A DNA stretch of 64,000 nt from Roseovarius azorensis (GTDB lineage Bacteria > Pseudomonadota > Alphaproteobacteria > Rhodobacterales > Rhodobacteraceae): positions 62,001-126,000 of the forward strand of contig NZ_FOAG01000001.1 of NCBI RefSeq assembly GCF_900109455.1. The letters are read 5' to 3'. Below are positions 26,206 to 34,605 of this stretch, in pieces. Positions within the stretch are counted from its first letter, which is position 1. Each line of letters begins with the position of its first letter. The translations under genes and the position numbers were made by a program. The notes beneath the pieces are model-generated. The model saw only the letters and a list, made by a program, of their open reading frames with translations, was not told the DNA's origin and did not search any database.

Positions 26206-26556
26206 TCAGGTGCAGACCTGCTCGGCCCGGTCGCCATAGGCGCGATACGCCTGCCAGAAACGCTGGTCGGCCGGGCGACTGGACTGGCGGATGTCCTGAG
26301 CCATCTGCGGATCCTTGTAGAACTGAACGGCGCGGCGCTGTTCGGCACCGCTGAGGGTTTGATGCGCCACCGCCTGAATGCAGCCGCAGAGTGCGCGCGA
26401 GCGCGCCTTGCGATCCGATTGCAGACAGGCCGTGTTGATCGGTCCCGAAGCCATCGGCATGATCCCGGAGGCAGCGCGCGAATTCGGCTGGTGGCGATCT
26501 CCGCCGCCGCATCCCGCAAGCACCATCACCAAACCAAGGGTCAGCATCTGTTTCAT
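26206..26556 (-). CDS. small putative lipoprotein
   Basis: This 116-residue protein has a lipoprotein signal peptide MKQMLTLGLVMVLAGCGGG (lipobox LAGC, Cys16). The mature part has paired cysteines (NTACLQSDRKARSRALCGCIQ and a penultimate Cys) and helical content, resembling small uncharacterised Rhodobacteraceae lipoproteins. The ATG at 26556 is selected because it gives a complete signal peptide; the open frame extends upstream without sense. It is convergent with the ABC-2 permease, 13 bp away. No function can be assigned. Confidence 0.7.
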   Translation of the reverse strand: MKQMLTLGLVMVLAGCGGGDRHQPNSRAASGIMPMASGPINTACLQSDRKARSRALCGCIQAVAHQTLSGAEQRRAVQFYKDPQMAQDIRQSSRPADQRFWQAYRAYGDRAEQVCT

Positions 26557-26721
26557 CGCCCATGCCTCATGTATTGTCTCGCCGTCTGTTCCCGACGTGC
26601 TCTGTGTTTCCCTGTCCATGCCGTAACCGGGCGGATTTTTCAATTCACAACATTGTCCCGTCCTGCGACAGTTGGACGGCCCGCCCCGGACACCTGTCCG
26701 TGACAAAGGAGCGCCCGCGCC

Positions 26722-27549
26722 ATGGAATTCAATTTTTCGCATCTCTTGTTTCTGTTTTTTATTGTGTTGATCCTGCAACCGCTGCTAACGGGTCGGGTCT
26801 TTGCCTTTCGCCGCGAACAGGCGATCCGCGCCATCGAGCGGAGACGCAAGAGCAGGGTCATCACAATGATCCATCGGCAGGAAAAGCGCAGCCTTTTCGG
26901 TTTCGCCATGTCCAACATGATCGGTCTGGAGGATGCGCAGTCGATCATCTCTGCGATCAAGGCCACCCCGGATGATACGCCGATTGATCTGGTCCTGCAC
27001 ACGCCCGGCGGCCTTGTGCTGGCCGCCATGCAGATCGCGCGCGCGGTCGAGGCGCATCCGGCCAGGGTGACGGTGCTGGTGCCGATCTATGCCATGTCGG
27101 GTGGCACGCTGATTGCACTGGCCGCCGATGAGATCGTGATGGGGGAGTTTTCCATGCTGGGACCGATTGATCCGCAGATCATGGGCATTTCCGCGGCCTC
27201 GATCATCGCCGCGCGGGATGCCAAGCCGATCGAGCATGTCTCGGATCTGGCGCTGGTGCTGGCTGATGTGAGTGACAAGGCCACACGACAGGTCAAACGT
27301 GGCGCGATCGAGATCATGACGCCGCGCATGAATCAAGCCAAGGCAGAGGCGCTGGCCGAAACGCTGGCCTCGGGCACATGGACGCATGATTATGCGCTGA
27401 CACCCGCAGAGGCGACTGAACTTGGTCTGCCCATCACCGTGGGCATGCCGTCCGAGGTGCTGGCCCTGATGAAACTCTACCCCGCGCCGGTCAAGCAGTC
27501 GGCGGTCGAATTCCTGCCGTTCGATCCGCCGGGACGGCGGATGGGGTAG
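26722..27549 (+). CDS. Clp-fold serine protease of the SDH/SppA-like membrane family
   Basis: This 275-residue protein of the SDH_sah (serine dehydrogenase proteinase) group is related to ClpP/SppA. An N-terminal membrane helix (HLLFLFFIVLILQPLL) anchors a cytoplasmic ClpP-like domain. DLVLHTPGGLVLAAMQIARA forms the oxyanion/substrate strand, and the catalytic Ser lies in PIYAMSGGTLIALAADEIVMG. The region around GPIDPQIMG is also typical. AAAGGAG precedes the start. It likely acts in membrane protein quality control. It is a single-gene unit. Confidence 0.85.
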   Translation: MEFNFSHLLFLFFIVLILQPLLTGRVFAFRREQAIRAIERRRKSRVITMIHRQEKRSLFGFAMSNMIGLEDAQSIISAIKATPDDTPIDLVLHTPGGLVLAAMQIARAVEAHPARVTVLVPIYAMSGGTLIALAADEIVMGEFSMLGPIDPQIMGISAASIIAARDAKPIEHVSDLALVLADVSDKATRQVKRGAIEIMTPRMNQAKAEALAETLASGTWTHDYALTPAEATELGLPITVGMPSEVLALMKLYPAPVKQSAVEFLPFDPPGRRMG

Positions 27550-27682
27550 GGGTGGTTATATTGGGGTGCATTGGACCGCGTTTGCAGGAGAATCTGTCGT
27601 TGACTGATTTCGCGGCATCTGGAGCAATTCAAGAACATTCTGTCTTGATAAACCTGCCGCAAACGAGTTTGGAGGCCCGAAG

Positions 27683-27865
27683 ATGCTGAAGTATATCTAT
27701 CCTGACGGAACGCACTGCTATCGGGCAATTCATTCTGCCCATGCTGTTTTCCGGAACGCAGATGGCAAGCTGATCGCGAGGGCCGAGAAGGCTGATCGCT
27801 CGGGGATGTATGAGTTCGAGATAAAGAGCTTCGAAATACTGGAGCCGGGCGTGATCTACGATTGA
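27683..27865 (+). CDS. small hypothetical protein (60 aa)
   Basis: This short gene has a perfect GGAGG ribosome site 8 bp before ATG and clean Gram-negative codon use. The protein (MLKYIYPDGTHCYRAIHSAH start) looks like a compact beta-rich domain with no signal peptide or membrane segment. I do not recognise the family. It stands between the Clp-fold protease and an opposite-strand secreted protein, with 133 bp of upstream non-coding DNA that could hold its own promoter. Confidence 0.65.
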   Translation: MLKYIYPDGTHCYRAIHSAHAVFRNADGKLIARAEKADRSGMYEFEIKSFEILEPGVIYD

Positions 27866-27894
27866 TATAGGCTCAAAGCGCCCATCCCTTCCAT

Positions 27895-28812
27895 TCACGA
27901 CCCGAACCGGATCACCTGTTGCCCCTCCGGCGTTGTGCTGCGGTAGACGACCCCGGAGGGCAGGCGCAGGTCGAGCGGGGTCTGGGACTGCGCCGGGGTC
28001 CACGTTGCGCCGGTATCCAGGCAACTGGCATCCACGCCTGTGTATTCGCTGCGTGCCCGCACCCGGCGCAGACCGCTCAGGTTGTCCATAACGATCCGTC
28101 CCTTCTGCACGGCGCTGCTCCGTTCCAGTATTTCGCGCCCCAGCGGTTCCGTCATCGCCACCTGACCGGGCAGATCCGACCAGACCCCGCAGAGATGCGC
28201 GCGGCCATTGACCGATACCACCTCTGCCGCCAGCCGGATCCCTCCGCCCGAGGAATAGCGCCCCTCGATCATCCGTGCGGCGGGCGAGAGTCGCACGAGG
28301 CGGCTGTTGCGGACAAGGAAGGGCACCACCTCGAGCGCCTGCTCCATGGCACCCGCCCCGGTCTGGCGAAAGGTGATGTCGGGATTGCTGCCACCGCCAT
28401 TGGCCCGGCTGATCTGCTGGCGGGGCATGAAGACCTCGGGTATCCGGTTCGCGCGCCAGGGCAGGTCGGTCAGCCTGCACCGCGCCGGCGCTCCGGCGAA
28501 ATCCAGCCGCGGCGGAATCCGCGGCATGAACCGCAAATCCTGCGCGATCCGACGACCCTCGACATAAACGCTGGCCAGCCGGACAATGCGGCGCGCTTCG
28601 TCGGTCGTATAGCTCGATTGGCTGCGGCTTTCGGACCATGCCCCGCATAACGCGGTCCGGTCACCCGCGCGGCGCAATTCGGCCACGATAGTAAGGCCGC
28701 CGCCCGAGGAAAAACTGCCGTGGGCCAGCGTTACCCGCTCGCTGAGCATATTCTGCGCCTGCGCCGTGCCGCAAAGGCCAAGGATCAAGACAAGGTAAAG
28801 GGGCAGACGCAT
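27895..28812 (-). CDS. secreted protein with two tandem copies of an unknown domain
   Basis: This 305-residue protein has a Sec signal peptide (MRLPLYLVLILGLCGTAQAQ). The mature part is an internal duplication: GSFSSGGGLTIVAELRR..RTALCGAWSE near residues 32-60 repeats as GRYSSGGGIRLAAEV..RAHLCGVWSD near 186-215. A Cys and Arg-containing tail follows each copy (ARCRLTDLPWR; DASCLDTGATW). One Cys per GxW motif and one distal Cys suggest a disulphide in each copy. I do not recognise the family. It is probably periplasmic or surface-exposed. Confidence 0.7.
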   Translation of the reverse strand: MRLPLYLVLILGLCGTAQAQNMLSERVTLAHGSFSSGGGLTIVAELRRAGDRTALCGAWSESRSQSSYTTDEARRIVRLASVYVEGRRIAQDLRFMPRIPPRLDFAGAPARCRLTDLPWRANRIPEVFMPRQQISRANGGGSNPDITFRQTGAGAMEQALEVVPFLVRNSRLVRLSPAARMIEGRYSSGGGIRLAAEVVSVNGRAHLCGVWSDLPGQVAMTEPLGREILERSSAVQKGRIVMDNLSGLRRVRARSEYTGVDASCLDTGATWTPAQSQTPLDLRLPSGVVYRSTTPEGQQVIRFGS

Positions 28813-28892
28813 CGCAGAGCCTCCGTCGGGTTTTTCACCCCAAACTAGCAGGTCCGGCGATGCGGCTCAATTCAAGCCTGAGCGCGGCGGCG

Positions 28893-29939
28893 TCAGACCG
28901 CGGTTTGCAGCAGCTCATCCTCGACCATCCGGTCGGCGATGAGCGCAGGGCTGACACCCTCGCCTTTCGCACGGGTCAGGATATGCGTCATCCGGGCCTG
29001 CATTGCAGTCAGACGTTCCTCGACCCAGGGGGCGCGATCGTCGATTTGCAGGATCTCTGCCGCCACGTTGATGATCCCGCCGCCGTTGGCGACGTAATCG
29101 GGCAGATAGAGGATGCCGCGCTCTTGCAGAGCCTGCGCATCGCCGCTGCCGGACAACTGGTTGTTGGCCGCGCCACAGATCATCCGGGCCCGGATTTCGG
29201 GGATCGAGCGGGGGTTGAGAATTCCGCCGATGGCGCAGGGGGCGAAGATATCCGTTTCGGCGGCATGGATGGCGCGCGGATCGACGGCGGTCACGCCGAA
29301 TTCCTTGACCGTGCCGGCGACGCGTGCGGGATCCATATCCGCCACGCTCAGTCGCGCCCTTGCCTCGTGCAGCAGGAGGCAGAGATGCCAGCCGACATGA
29401 CCCAACCCCTGCACTGCCACGTGACGGCCCGCGAGGTCCGTGGTGCCAAAGACCTGCGCCGCACCCGCGCGCATCGCGTTGAACACGCCGCGCGCCGTCA
29501 CCGGCGAGGGGTCGCCGCTGGCATGTCTGCCGCTGTCGAGCCCGGCCACGAAGCGTGTCTCGCGGGCGATCTCGGCCATGTCCTCGGGACTCATCCCCAT
29601 GTCTTCGGCGGTCCAGTAGCGGCCTTGAAGCGCATTGATCGCCCGGCCCATGGCGCGCAGTAAACCGGATGTCTTGTCGGCAGCCGGATCGCCCATGATC
29701 ACCGCCTTGCCGCCACCCAGCGGCAGGCCCGCGGCCGCGTTCTTGTAGCTCATGCCGCGCGACAGGTTCAGCACATCCTCGATCGCCGCATCGTCGCCGT
29801 CGTAAACGCGCATCCTGAGGCCCCCGGCGGCGGGTCCGAGGCGTGTGGAGTGCAATGCGATGAACCCACGCAGGCCACTTTCGCGGTCCTCGACGCGGTA
29901 GAGTTCTTCGTGAGTGGGTATAGCCAGACGTGTGAGCAT
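28893..29939 (-). CDS. Leu/Phe/Val/Glu dehydrogenase family amino acid dehydrogenase
   Basis: This NAD-dependent oxidative deaminase of 348 residues is of the leucine/phenylalanine dehydrogenase type. Lys66 and Lys78 in MSYKNAAAGLPLGGGKAV match the substrate and catalytic lysines, the GGLRM motif is at about 39-43, and the Rossmann motif is VAVQGLGHVGWHLC. The branched or aromatic substrate cannot be separated by eye. AAGGAGG before the ATG at 29939 fixes the start. It is divergent from an Lrp/AsnC regulator with 119 bp between start codons, a classic regulator-target pair. Confidence 0.9.
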   Translation of the reverse strand: MLTRLAIPTHEELYRVEDRESGLRGFIALHSTRLGPAAGGLRMRVYDGDDAAIEDVLNLSRGMSYKNAAAGLPLGGGKAVIMGDPAADKTSGLLRAMGRAINALQGRYWTAEDMGMSPEDMAEIARETRFVAGLDSGRHASGDPSPVTARGVFNAMRAGAAQVFGTTDLAGRHVAVQGLGHVGWHLCLLLHEARARLSVADMDPARVAGTVKEFGVTAVDPRAIHAAETDIFAPCAIGGILNPRSIPEIRARMICGAANNQLSGSGDAQALQERGILYLPDYVANGGGIINVAAEILQIDDRAPWVEERLTAMQARMTHILTRAKGEGVSPALIADRMVEDELLQTAV

Positions 29940-30058
29940 GGTGGAATCCTCCTTGGCTCTAAGGTAAGAGCTGTGAGGCGCGAAAAAACAGCAAACATCG
30001 CTCAATTGCGCGTGACGAATGGGTGATATCTCCAGGGAAGCGGGAGAATTTAGGGAAA

Positions 30059-30514
30059 ATGGACAGAATCGACCGTCAGATCATCGCCGCCCTGCAATGC
30101 GACGGGCGTCAGAAACTGGCCGATCTCTCGGCGATCGTCGGGCTATCGCCCACACCGCTGGCGCGCCGCATCGCACGGCTGGAGTCCTCGGGCGTGATCA
30201 CCGGCTATGCCGCGCGCGTCGATCAGGAGAAACTCGGCCTGCCGCTCAATGCGTTTGTCTTTGTCGAGCTGGAGCACCACACGCGCGATGCGATAACTGC
30301 CTTCGAGACCCGGCTCAGACGCTTTGACGAGGTCATGGAATGTTATCTCATGACCGGCACGCGCGATGTCCTGATTCGCGTTGTGGCCGCAGACCTGGCC
30401 GGATTCGACCGGTTTCTCGAAGAGGGGCTGATGCAGACGCCGGGTATTCGGGCGATGCGGTCAAGTTTTGCGCTGCGCACGATGATCCGGCGTGATGCAC
30501 TGCCCGAGAGGTGA
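30059..30514 (+). CDS. Lrp/AsnC family transcriptional regulator
   Basis: This 151-residue feast/famine regulator has an N-terminal winged helix-turn-helix (MDRIDRQIIAALQCDGRQKLADLSAIVGLSPTPLARRIARLESSGVI) and a C-terminal RAM ligand-binding domain (about 65-148). The ATG at 30059 is preceded by AGGGA. The divergent neighbour is an amino acid dehydrogenase, so an amino acid is the likely effector and that gene the likely target. Confidence 0.92.
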   Translation: MDRIDRQIIAALQCDGRQKLADLSAIVGLSPTPLARRIARLESSGVITGYAARVDQEKLGLPLNAFVFVELEHHTRDAITAFETRLRRFDEVMECYLMTGTRDVLIRVVAADLAGFDRFLEEGLMQTPGIRAMRSSFALRTMIRRDALPER

Positions 30515-30517
30515 GGA

Positions 30518-30536
30518 TGGGGGACGCTGTCCCCCA
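30518..30536. terminator. strong hairpin between convergent genes
   Basis: Arms TGGGGGAC and GTCCCCCA are perfect complements with a 3-nt loop, 4 bp after the Lrp stop. A second weaker repeat (CCTGA..TCAGG) follows. No strong T run is present on either side, but the position between convergent stops suits a bidirectional terminator. Confidence 0.5.
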
Positions 30537-30544
30537 AACCCCCT

Positions 30545-30567
30545 GAGGTATTTCAGGCCAGATGAAG
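30545..30567 (+). repeat. copy 3 of the post-stop intergenic motif
   Basis: GAGGTATTTCAGGCCAGATGAAG lies 30 bases after the Lrp stop, directly behind the hairpin. It is the closest relative of the minus-strand copy at 33137-33160. Confidence 0.45.
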
Positions 30568-30580
30568 GCCGGGCCGGTTT

Positions 30581-31726
30581 CTAGAGCGCGGCTTCGAAGA
30601 GTGCGGTCAGGTTGTTCCTAGTTAGTGGCACCGGATTGCCGCCACAGCTGGGATCGGTCAGTGCGTCGCGGACAAGATCGGGGATCGCCTCTGCCGTCAC
30701 GCCCAGATCGGATAGTTTGCGCGGGATGCCGAGGCTGTCGTTGAACTCCTGCACGAAGGCCCGAAAGCCGTCGAAGCCTCCCTTGAGGCCGAGATAGCCC
30801 GCGGCGCGGTCGAATCGGTCGCGGATCGCATCTGCGTTCAGGTCCAGCACCGCAGGCATGCAGACCGCATTGGTGGTGCCGTGATGGGTGTTGAAATAGG
30901 CGCCCACCGGGTGGCTCATGGCATGGATCGCGCCAAGGCCCTTCTGAAACGCCGTGGCCCCCATCGCCGCCGCGCTCATCATCTGGGCGCGCGCCTCAAT
31001 GTCGTTGCCATCGACATAGGCGCGCGGCAGGTATTCGATCATCAGCCGCATGCCCTCAAGCGCGATGCCCTGGGACATCGGGTGATAATGCGGGCTGCTG
31101 AAGGCCTCGACACAATGGGCAAAGGCGTCAAGCCCGGTGCCTGCGGTGATGAATTTCGGCATGCCAACCGTCAGTTCGGGATCGCAGATCACCACGGTCG
31201 GCAGCACCTTGGGGTGAAAGATGATCTTTTTCGCGTGTGTTTCGGAGTTGGTGATCACGCTGGCGCGCCCCACCTCCGAGCCGGTCCCGGCCGTGGTCGG
31301 CACGGCGATGATCGGCGCGATGGCATCGGCATCGGCGCGCGTCCACCAGTCGCCAATATCCTCGAAATCCCAGAGAGGTCGGATTTGCCCAGCCATGAAG
31401 GCCACCATCTTGCCCAGGTCGAGCCCCGAGCCGCCGCCAAAGGCGATGACCCCGTCATGTTTTCCCGCCTTGTAGGCGGCGACACCGGCGGCAAGGTTGA
31501 TCTCGTTAGGGTTGGGATCGACCTCCGAGAACATCGCCCGGCCAAGACCCGCGGCGTCGAGAATATCGAGCGTCTGCGCCGTGACCGGCAGGCCTGCAAG
31601 CCCCTTGTCGGTGACCAGAAGCGGGCGCTTGATCCCGGCCTGCGCACAGGCAGCGGGTAGCTCGGCAATCCGGCCAGCGCCGAATTTGATCGCGGTCGGA
31701 TAGGACCAGTTGGCAGTCAGGGTCAT
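30581..31726 (-). CDS. iron-containing alcohol dehydrogenase
   Basis: This group III Fe-dependent NAD(P) alcohol dehydrogenase has 381 residues. Nucleotide region GVIAFGGGSGLDLGK and PTTAGTGSEVGRASVI are typical, and metal ligands lie in GTGLDAFAHCVEAF and AMSHPVGAYFNTHHG (Asp and three His). It is the last gene of the leftward operon beginning at 38397 and overlaps the aldehyde dehydrogenase stop by 4 bp (ATGA). In this context it could oxidise the hydroxyl of a gamma-glutamyl amino alcohol, but that is inference. Confidence 0.92.
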   Translation of the reverse strand: MTLTANWSYPTAIKFGAGRIAELPAACAQAGIKRPLLVTDKGLAGLPVTAQTLDILDAAGLGRAMFSEVDPNPNEINLAAGVAAYKAGKHDGVIAFGGGSGLDLGKMVAFMAGQIRPLWDFEDIGDWWTRADADAIAPIIAVPTTAGTGSEVGRASVITNSETHAKKIIFHPKVLPTVVICDPELTVGMPKFITAGTGLDAFAHCVEAFSSPHYHPMSQGIALEGMRLMIEYLPRAYVDGNDIEARAQMMSAAAMGATAFQKGLGAIHAMSHPVGAYFNTHHGTTNAVCMPAVLDLNADAIRDRFDRAAGYLGLKGGFDGFRAFVQEFNDSLGIPRKLSDLGVTAEAIPDLVRDALTDPSCGGNPVPLTRNNLTALFEAAL

Positions 31727-33102
31727 TGCGTCACCTTCTTGAGATGGTAGGATTTGGGGCGGGTGAGGTTGTGATAGCCGATCACCGAGAGGCCGCCGCC
31801 TCGCCCGGTGTTCTTGCAGCCGGTCCAGCAGAGGCCGGGATCGAGGTAATCGGCGCGGTTGAGAAAAACCGTGCCGGTCTCGATCCGGTCGCCCACCGCC
31901 TGCGCGCGCGCCACGTCGGTGGTCCAGAGGCTAGCGGTCAGGCCAAACTCGCTGTCGTTCATGAGCGCGATGGCCTCGTCGTCGGAGGCCACCGGCATGA
32001 TGCCCACGACTGGGCCAAAACTCTCGTCGCGCATGACGCGCATGTCATGGGTGACATTGGTGAGGATCTGCGGTGTGAGATAGGCCGCGCCGTCATCCTC
32101 GGGCATGGTCGTGATATGCGCCTTGGCACCCATGTCCAGCGCCTCGGCCACCTGCGCACGCACCTCAGCGGCAAAGCGCAGATTGGCCATCGGTCCTATG
32201 GTGGTCTCGGCGTTCAGCGGATTGCCCAGCCTATAGGAATTCACCAGCGTCACGGATTTCTCGACAAAGGCGTCAAACAGGCTCTCGTGCACATAAATTC
32301 GCTCGATCCCGCAGCAGCATTGGCCGGAGTTGAACATCGCCCCGTCAATCAGCGTCTCGACAGCGGCGTCCAGATCGGCATCTTCCATCACATAGCCCGG
32401 ATCCTTGCCGCCCAGTTCCAGCCCCAGCCCGGTGAATGTGCCCGCCGCCGCACGCTCCATCGCGCGCCCGCCGCCTACGGATCCGGTGAAATTGACGAAG
32501 TTAAAGGCACCGCCTGCGATTAATGCAGATGTCGTGTCGTGATCCAGAAACACGTTTTGAAACACATCCTCGGGCACGCCTGCCGCGTGAAACGCCTTTG
32601 CCATGCGCTCGCCCACGAGAAGCGTTTGCGTTGCATGTTTCAACACCACGGTATTGCCCGCGATGAGCGCAGGCGCCACGGTATTGATCGCTGTCATGTA
32701 GGGGTAGTTCCATGGTGCCACGACAAGGACCACGCCATGCGGGATCCGCCGGACATAACGCATGAACGTCGCGTCCTCACCCACGGCGATATCCGCCAAC
32801 GCCCCTTCGGCAATCGCCGCCATATGGCTTGCGCGTTCGTTGAAGCCGCGGAATTCACCGCCATAGCGCACCGGGCGGCCCATCATATGCGCCAGTTCCG
32901 GTACGATTGCGTCGTTCATCGCGCCCACGGCGGCGACGCCGGCCATCACCAGCCGCGTTCGTTCCTGCAAGGGGCGCGCAGCCCAGTCCGCCTGTGCCGC
33001 ACGCGCCCGTCCGACCGCCGCCTGTGCCGCCGCAAGCGTCAGCGCCGGGCGTTCGGCATAGACCGATCCGTCGATGGGGGAGATACATTTCAGTGTCTGC
33101 AT
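31723..33102 (-). CDS. NAD(P)-dependent aldehyde dehydrogenase
   Basis: This 459-residue ALDH superfamily member has catalytic Cys in FNSGQCCCGIERIYV and the general-base Glu in LELGGKDPGYV. The substrate could be an aldehyde formed by the neighbouring alcohol dehydrogenase. AAGGA seven bases before the ATG at 33102 supports the MQTLKCISPIDGS start over a longer one. It is downstream of the glutamine synthetase-like gene, with about 76 bp between, and coupled to the alcohol dehydrogenase. Confidence 0.93.
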   Translation of the reverse strand: MQTLKCISPIDGSVYAERPALTLAAAQAAVGRARAAQADWAARPLQERTRLVMAGVAAVGAMNDAIVPELAHMMGRPVRYGGEFRGFNERASHMAAIAEGALADIAVGEDATFMRYVRRIPHGVVLVVAPWNYPYMTAINTVAPALIAGNTVVLKHATQTLLVGERMAKAFHAAGVPEDVFQNVFLDHDTTSALIAGGAFNFVNFTGSVGGGRAMERAAAGTFTGLGLELGGKDPGYVMEDADLDAAVETLIDGAMFNSGQCCCGIERIYVHESLFDAFVEKSVTLVNSYRLGNPLNAETTIGPMANLRFAAEVRAQVAEALDMGAKAHITTMPEDDGAAYLTPQILTNVTHDMRVMRDESFGPVVGIMPVASDDEAIALMNDSEFGLTASLWTTDVARAQAVGDRIETGTVFLNRADYLDPGLCWTGCKNTGRGGGLSVIGYHNLTRPKSYHLKKVTQ

Positions 33103-33136
33103 GATCGCATCCTTGATAGCGGGCATTCCGCCCGCC

Positions 33137-33160
33137 CTTTCATCCTGTCAGAAATACTCA
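33137..33160 (-). repeat. copy 4 of the post-stop intergenic motif (minus strand)
   Basis: Read on the minus strand it is GAGTATTTCTGACAGGATGAAAG, beginning 18 bases after the stop of the glutamine synthetase-like gene. It shares GTATTTC and GATGAAG with copy 3. Confidence 0.45.
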
Positions 33161-33178
33161 ATTCCGCCGACGCGGCGC

Positions 33179-34540
33179 TCAGGCCCGTTCGAATCCGCGC
33201 GCAACCTCATAATCGGTGACCACGCGGTCGAAATCCTCTATTTCGATCTCGGCGGCGCGGGCGTAATGGTCGACCACCTCGTCGCCAAAGGTCTCGCGCA
33301 GGAAGGCCGAGATCTTGAATACCTCATAGGCGTCGCGCAGCGTTTGCGGAATGCGCCCCGTGTCGCCCGCATAGGCATCGCCGACGGTGGGCGGCGGCAG
33401 TTCCAGCTTGTCCTCGATCCCCTTGATCCCGGCAGCCAGCATCGCGGCCATTGCGAGATAGGGGTTGAGGTCGGACCCGCCCACGCGGCATTCGACGCGC
33501 ACCGCCTTGGTGCCCTCGCCGCACAGGCGGAACCCAGCGGTGCGGTTGTCCACTGACCAGATCGTGCGGGTGGGGGCAAAGGTGGCCTTCTGGAAACGCT
33601 TGTAGCTGTTGATGTAGGGCGCGAGGAAATAGGTGTAATCGGGGGCATATTTCAGCAGACCCGCCATGTAATGTTTCATCAGCGCACTCATGCCCAGCTT
33701 GTCCTCGGGGTCAAAGAACGCCGGTTTGCCGTCTTTCCACAGCGATTGGTGGACATGGGATGACGATCCCACCCGCTTGTGGCTCCATTTCGGCAAAAAG
33801 CTGGCGGCGTGGCCCCGTTGCCATGCGATCTCCTTGATCGCATGCTTTGCGATGGTGTGGTAGTCGGCGGTATCGAGCGCGGGGGCGTATTTGATGTTCA
33901 GTTCCTCCTGACCGGCCTCGGCCTCGCCCTTGGTGTTCTCGATGGGCAGGCCCGCCGCGTGCAGGTGGTTGCGGATGGGGCGCATCACATGCTCTTCCTT
34001 GGTGGTCTGGAAGATGTTGTAATCCTCGTTATAGCCCGAAATCGGTGTCAGATCGCGATAGCCGGATTTGCGGATATCATCATAGCTTTTTTCGAACAGG
34101 AAGAATTCCAGTTCCGTTGCCATCATCGCGTCAAAGCCCATGGCATCGAGCCGCGCCAGTTGGGATTTGAGCATGGCGCGCGGCGAATGCGGCACCGGCG
34201 CGTGGGTGTGGTGGTCGAGTACGTCGCACAGCACCATCACCGTGCCATCGAGCCAGGGCATTCGGCGCAGGGTCGAGAGGTCCGGCTTCATGATGTAGTC
34301 GCCATAGCCCCGTTCCCAGCTGGTGGCGGCAAAGCCTTCGGGTGTGGTCATTTCAAGGTCAGTGGCCAGCAGGTAGTTGCAGCAGTGGGTTTCCTCCCAA
34401 GCGCTGGCGACGAAATGGCCCGCATGAAAGCGTTTGCCCATCAGGCGCCCCTGCATATCCACAAAGCAGACCAGAACGGTGTCCACCGTGCCGGATGCGG
34501 CCTCGGCCTTGAGGGCGTCAAAAGTAAGATTGGCTGGCAT
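33179..34540 (-). CDS. glutamine synthetase-like gamma-glutamyl amine ligase
   Basis: This 453-residue type I GS-fold enzyme belongs to the group that ligates glutamate to amines rather than ammonia (PuuA, IpuC, GlnA4-like). Core motifs are LATDLEMTTPEGFAATSWERGYGDYIMKPD, the metal site ATELEFFLFE, EAEAGQEELNIKY, GSSSHVHQSLW (ATP/glutamate) and AGFRLCGEGTKAVRVECRVGGSDLNPYLA. It lacks the GlnA adenylylation Tyr motif. It is surrounded by TRAP transporter, ALDH, Fe-ADH and N-formylglutamate amidohydrolase genes, so a gamma-glutamylation pathway is likely. The amine is unknown; ethanolamine-like amino alcohol is my best guess. Confidence 0.85.
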   Translation of the reverse strand: MPANLTFDALKAEAASGTVDTVLVCFVDMQGRLMGKRFHAGHFVASAWEETHCCNYLLATDLEMTTPEGFAATSWERGYGDYIMKPDLSTLRRMPWLDGTVMVLCDVLDHHTHAPVPHSPRAMLKSQLARLDAMGFDAMMATELEFFLFEKSYDDIRKSGYRDLTPISGYNEDYNIFQTTKEEHVMRPIRNHLHAAGLPIENTKGEAEAGQEELNIKYAPALDTADYHTIAKHAIKEIAWQRGHAASFLPKWSHKRVGSSSHVHQSLWKDGKPAFFDPEDKLGMSALMKHYMAGLLKYAPDYTYFLAPYINSYKRFQKATFAPTRTIWSVDNRTAGFRLCGEGTKAVRVECRVGGSDLNPYLAMAAMLAAGIKGIEDKLELPPPTVGDAYAGDTGRIPQTLRDAYEVFKISAFLRETFGDEVVDHYARAAEIEIEDFDRVVTDYEVARGFERA

Positions 34541-34566
34541 GTCTCAGATCCTGTTCGTGTGAGCGC

Positions 34567-34595
34567 CCCGGCGCGGGGTTGTGCCGCGCGCCGGG
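34567..34595 (-). other. intercistronic hairpin 3' of dctP
   Basis: Arms CCCGGCGCGG and CCGCGCGCCGGG (two extra bases) fold 11 bp after the dctP stop, before the GS-like gene. Such hairpins behind binding-protein genes usually protect the mRNA 3' end so that the binding protein is made in excess. The other two exported binding-protein genes here have one too. Confidence 0.5.
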
Positions 34596-34605
34596 ACAGG
34601 GTGGT

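Noticed and set aside
33179-34540. Identity as gamma-glutamylmethylamide synthetase (GmaS) linked to tmm
   Set aside because: No mgdABCD genes are adjacent, and dehydrogenases plus TRAP transporter point to an amino alcohol rather than methylamine; kept only as a broader family call.
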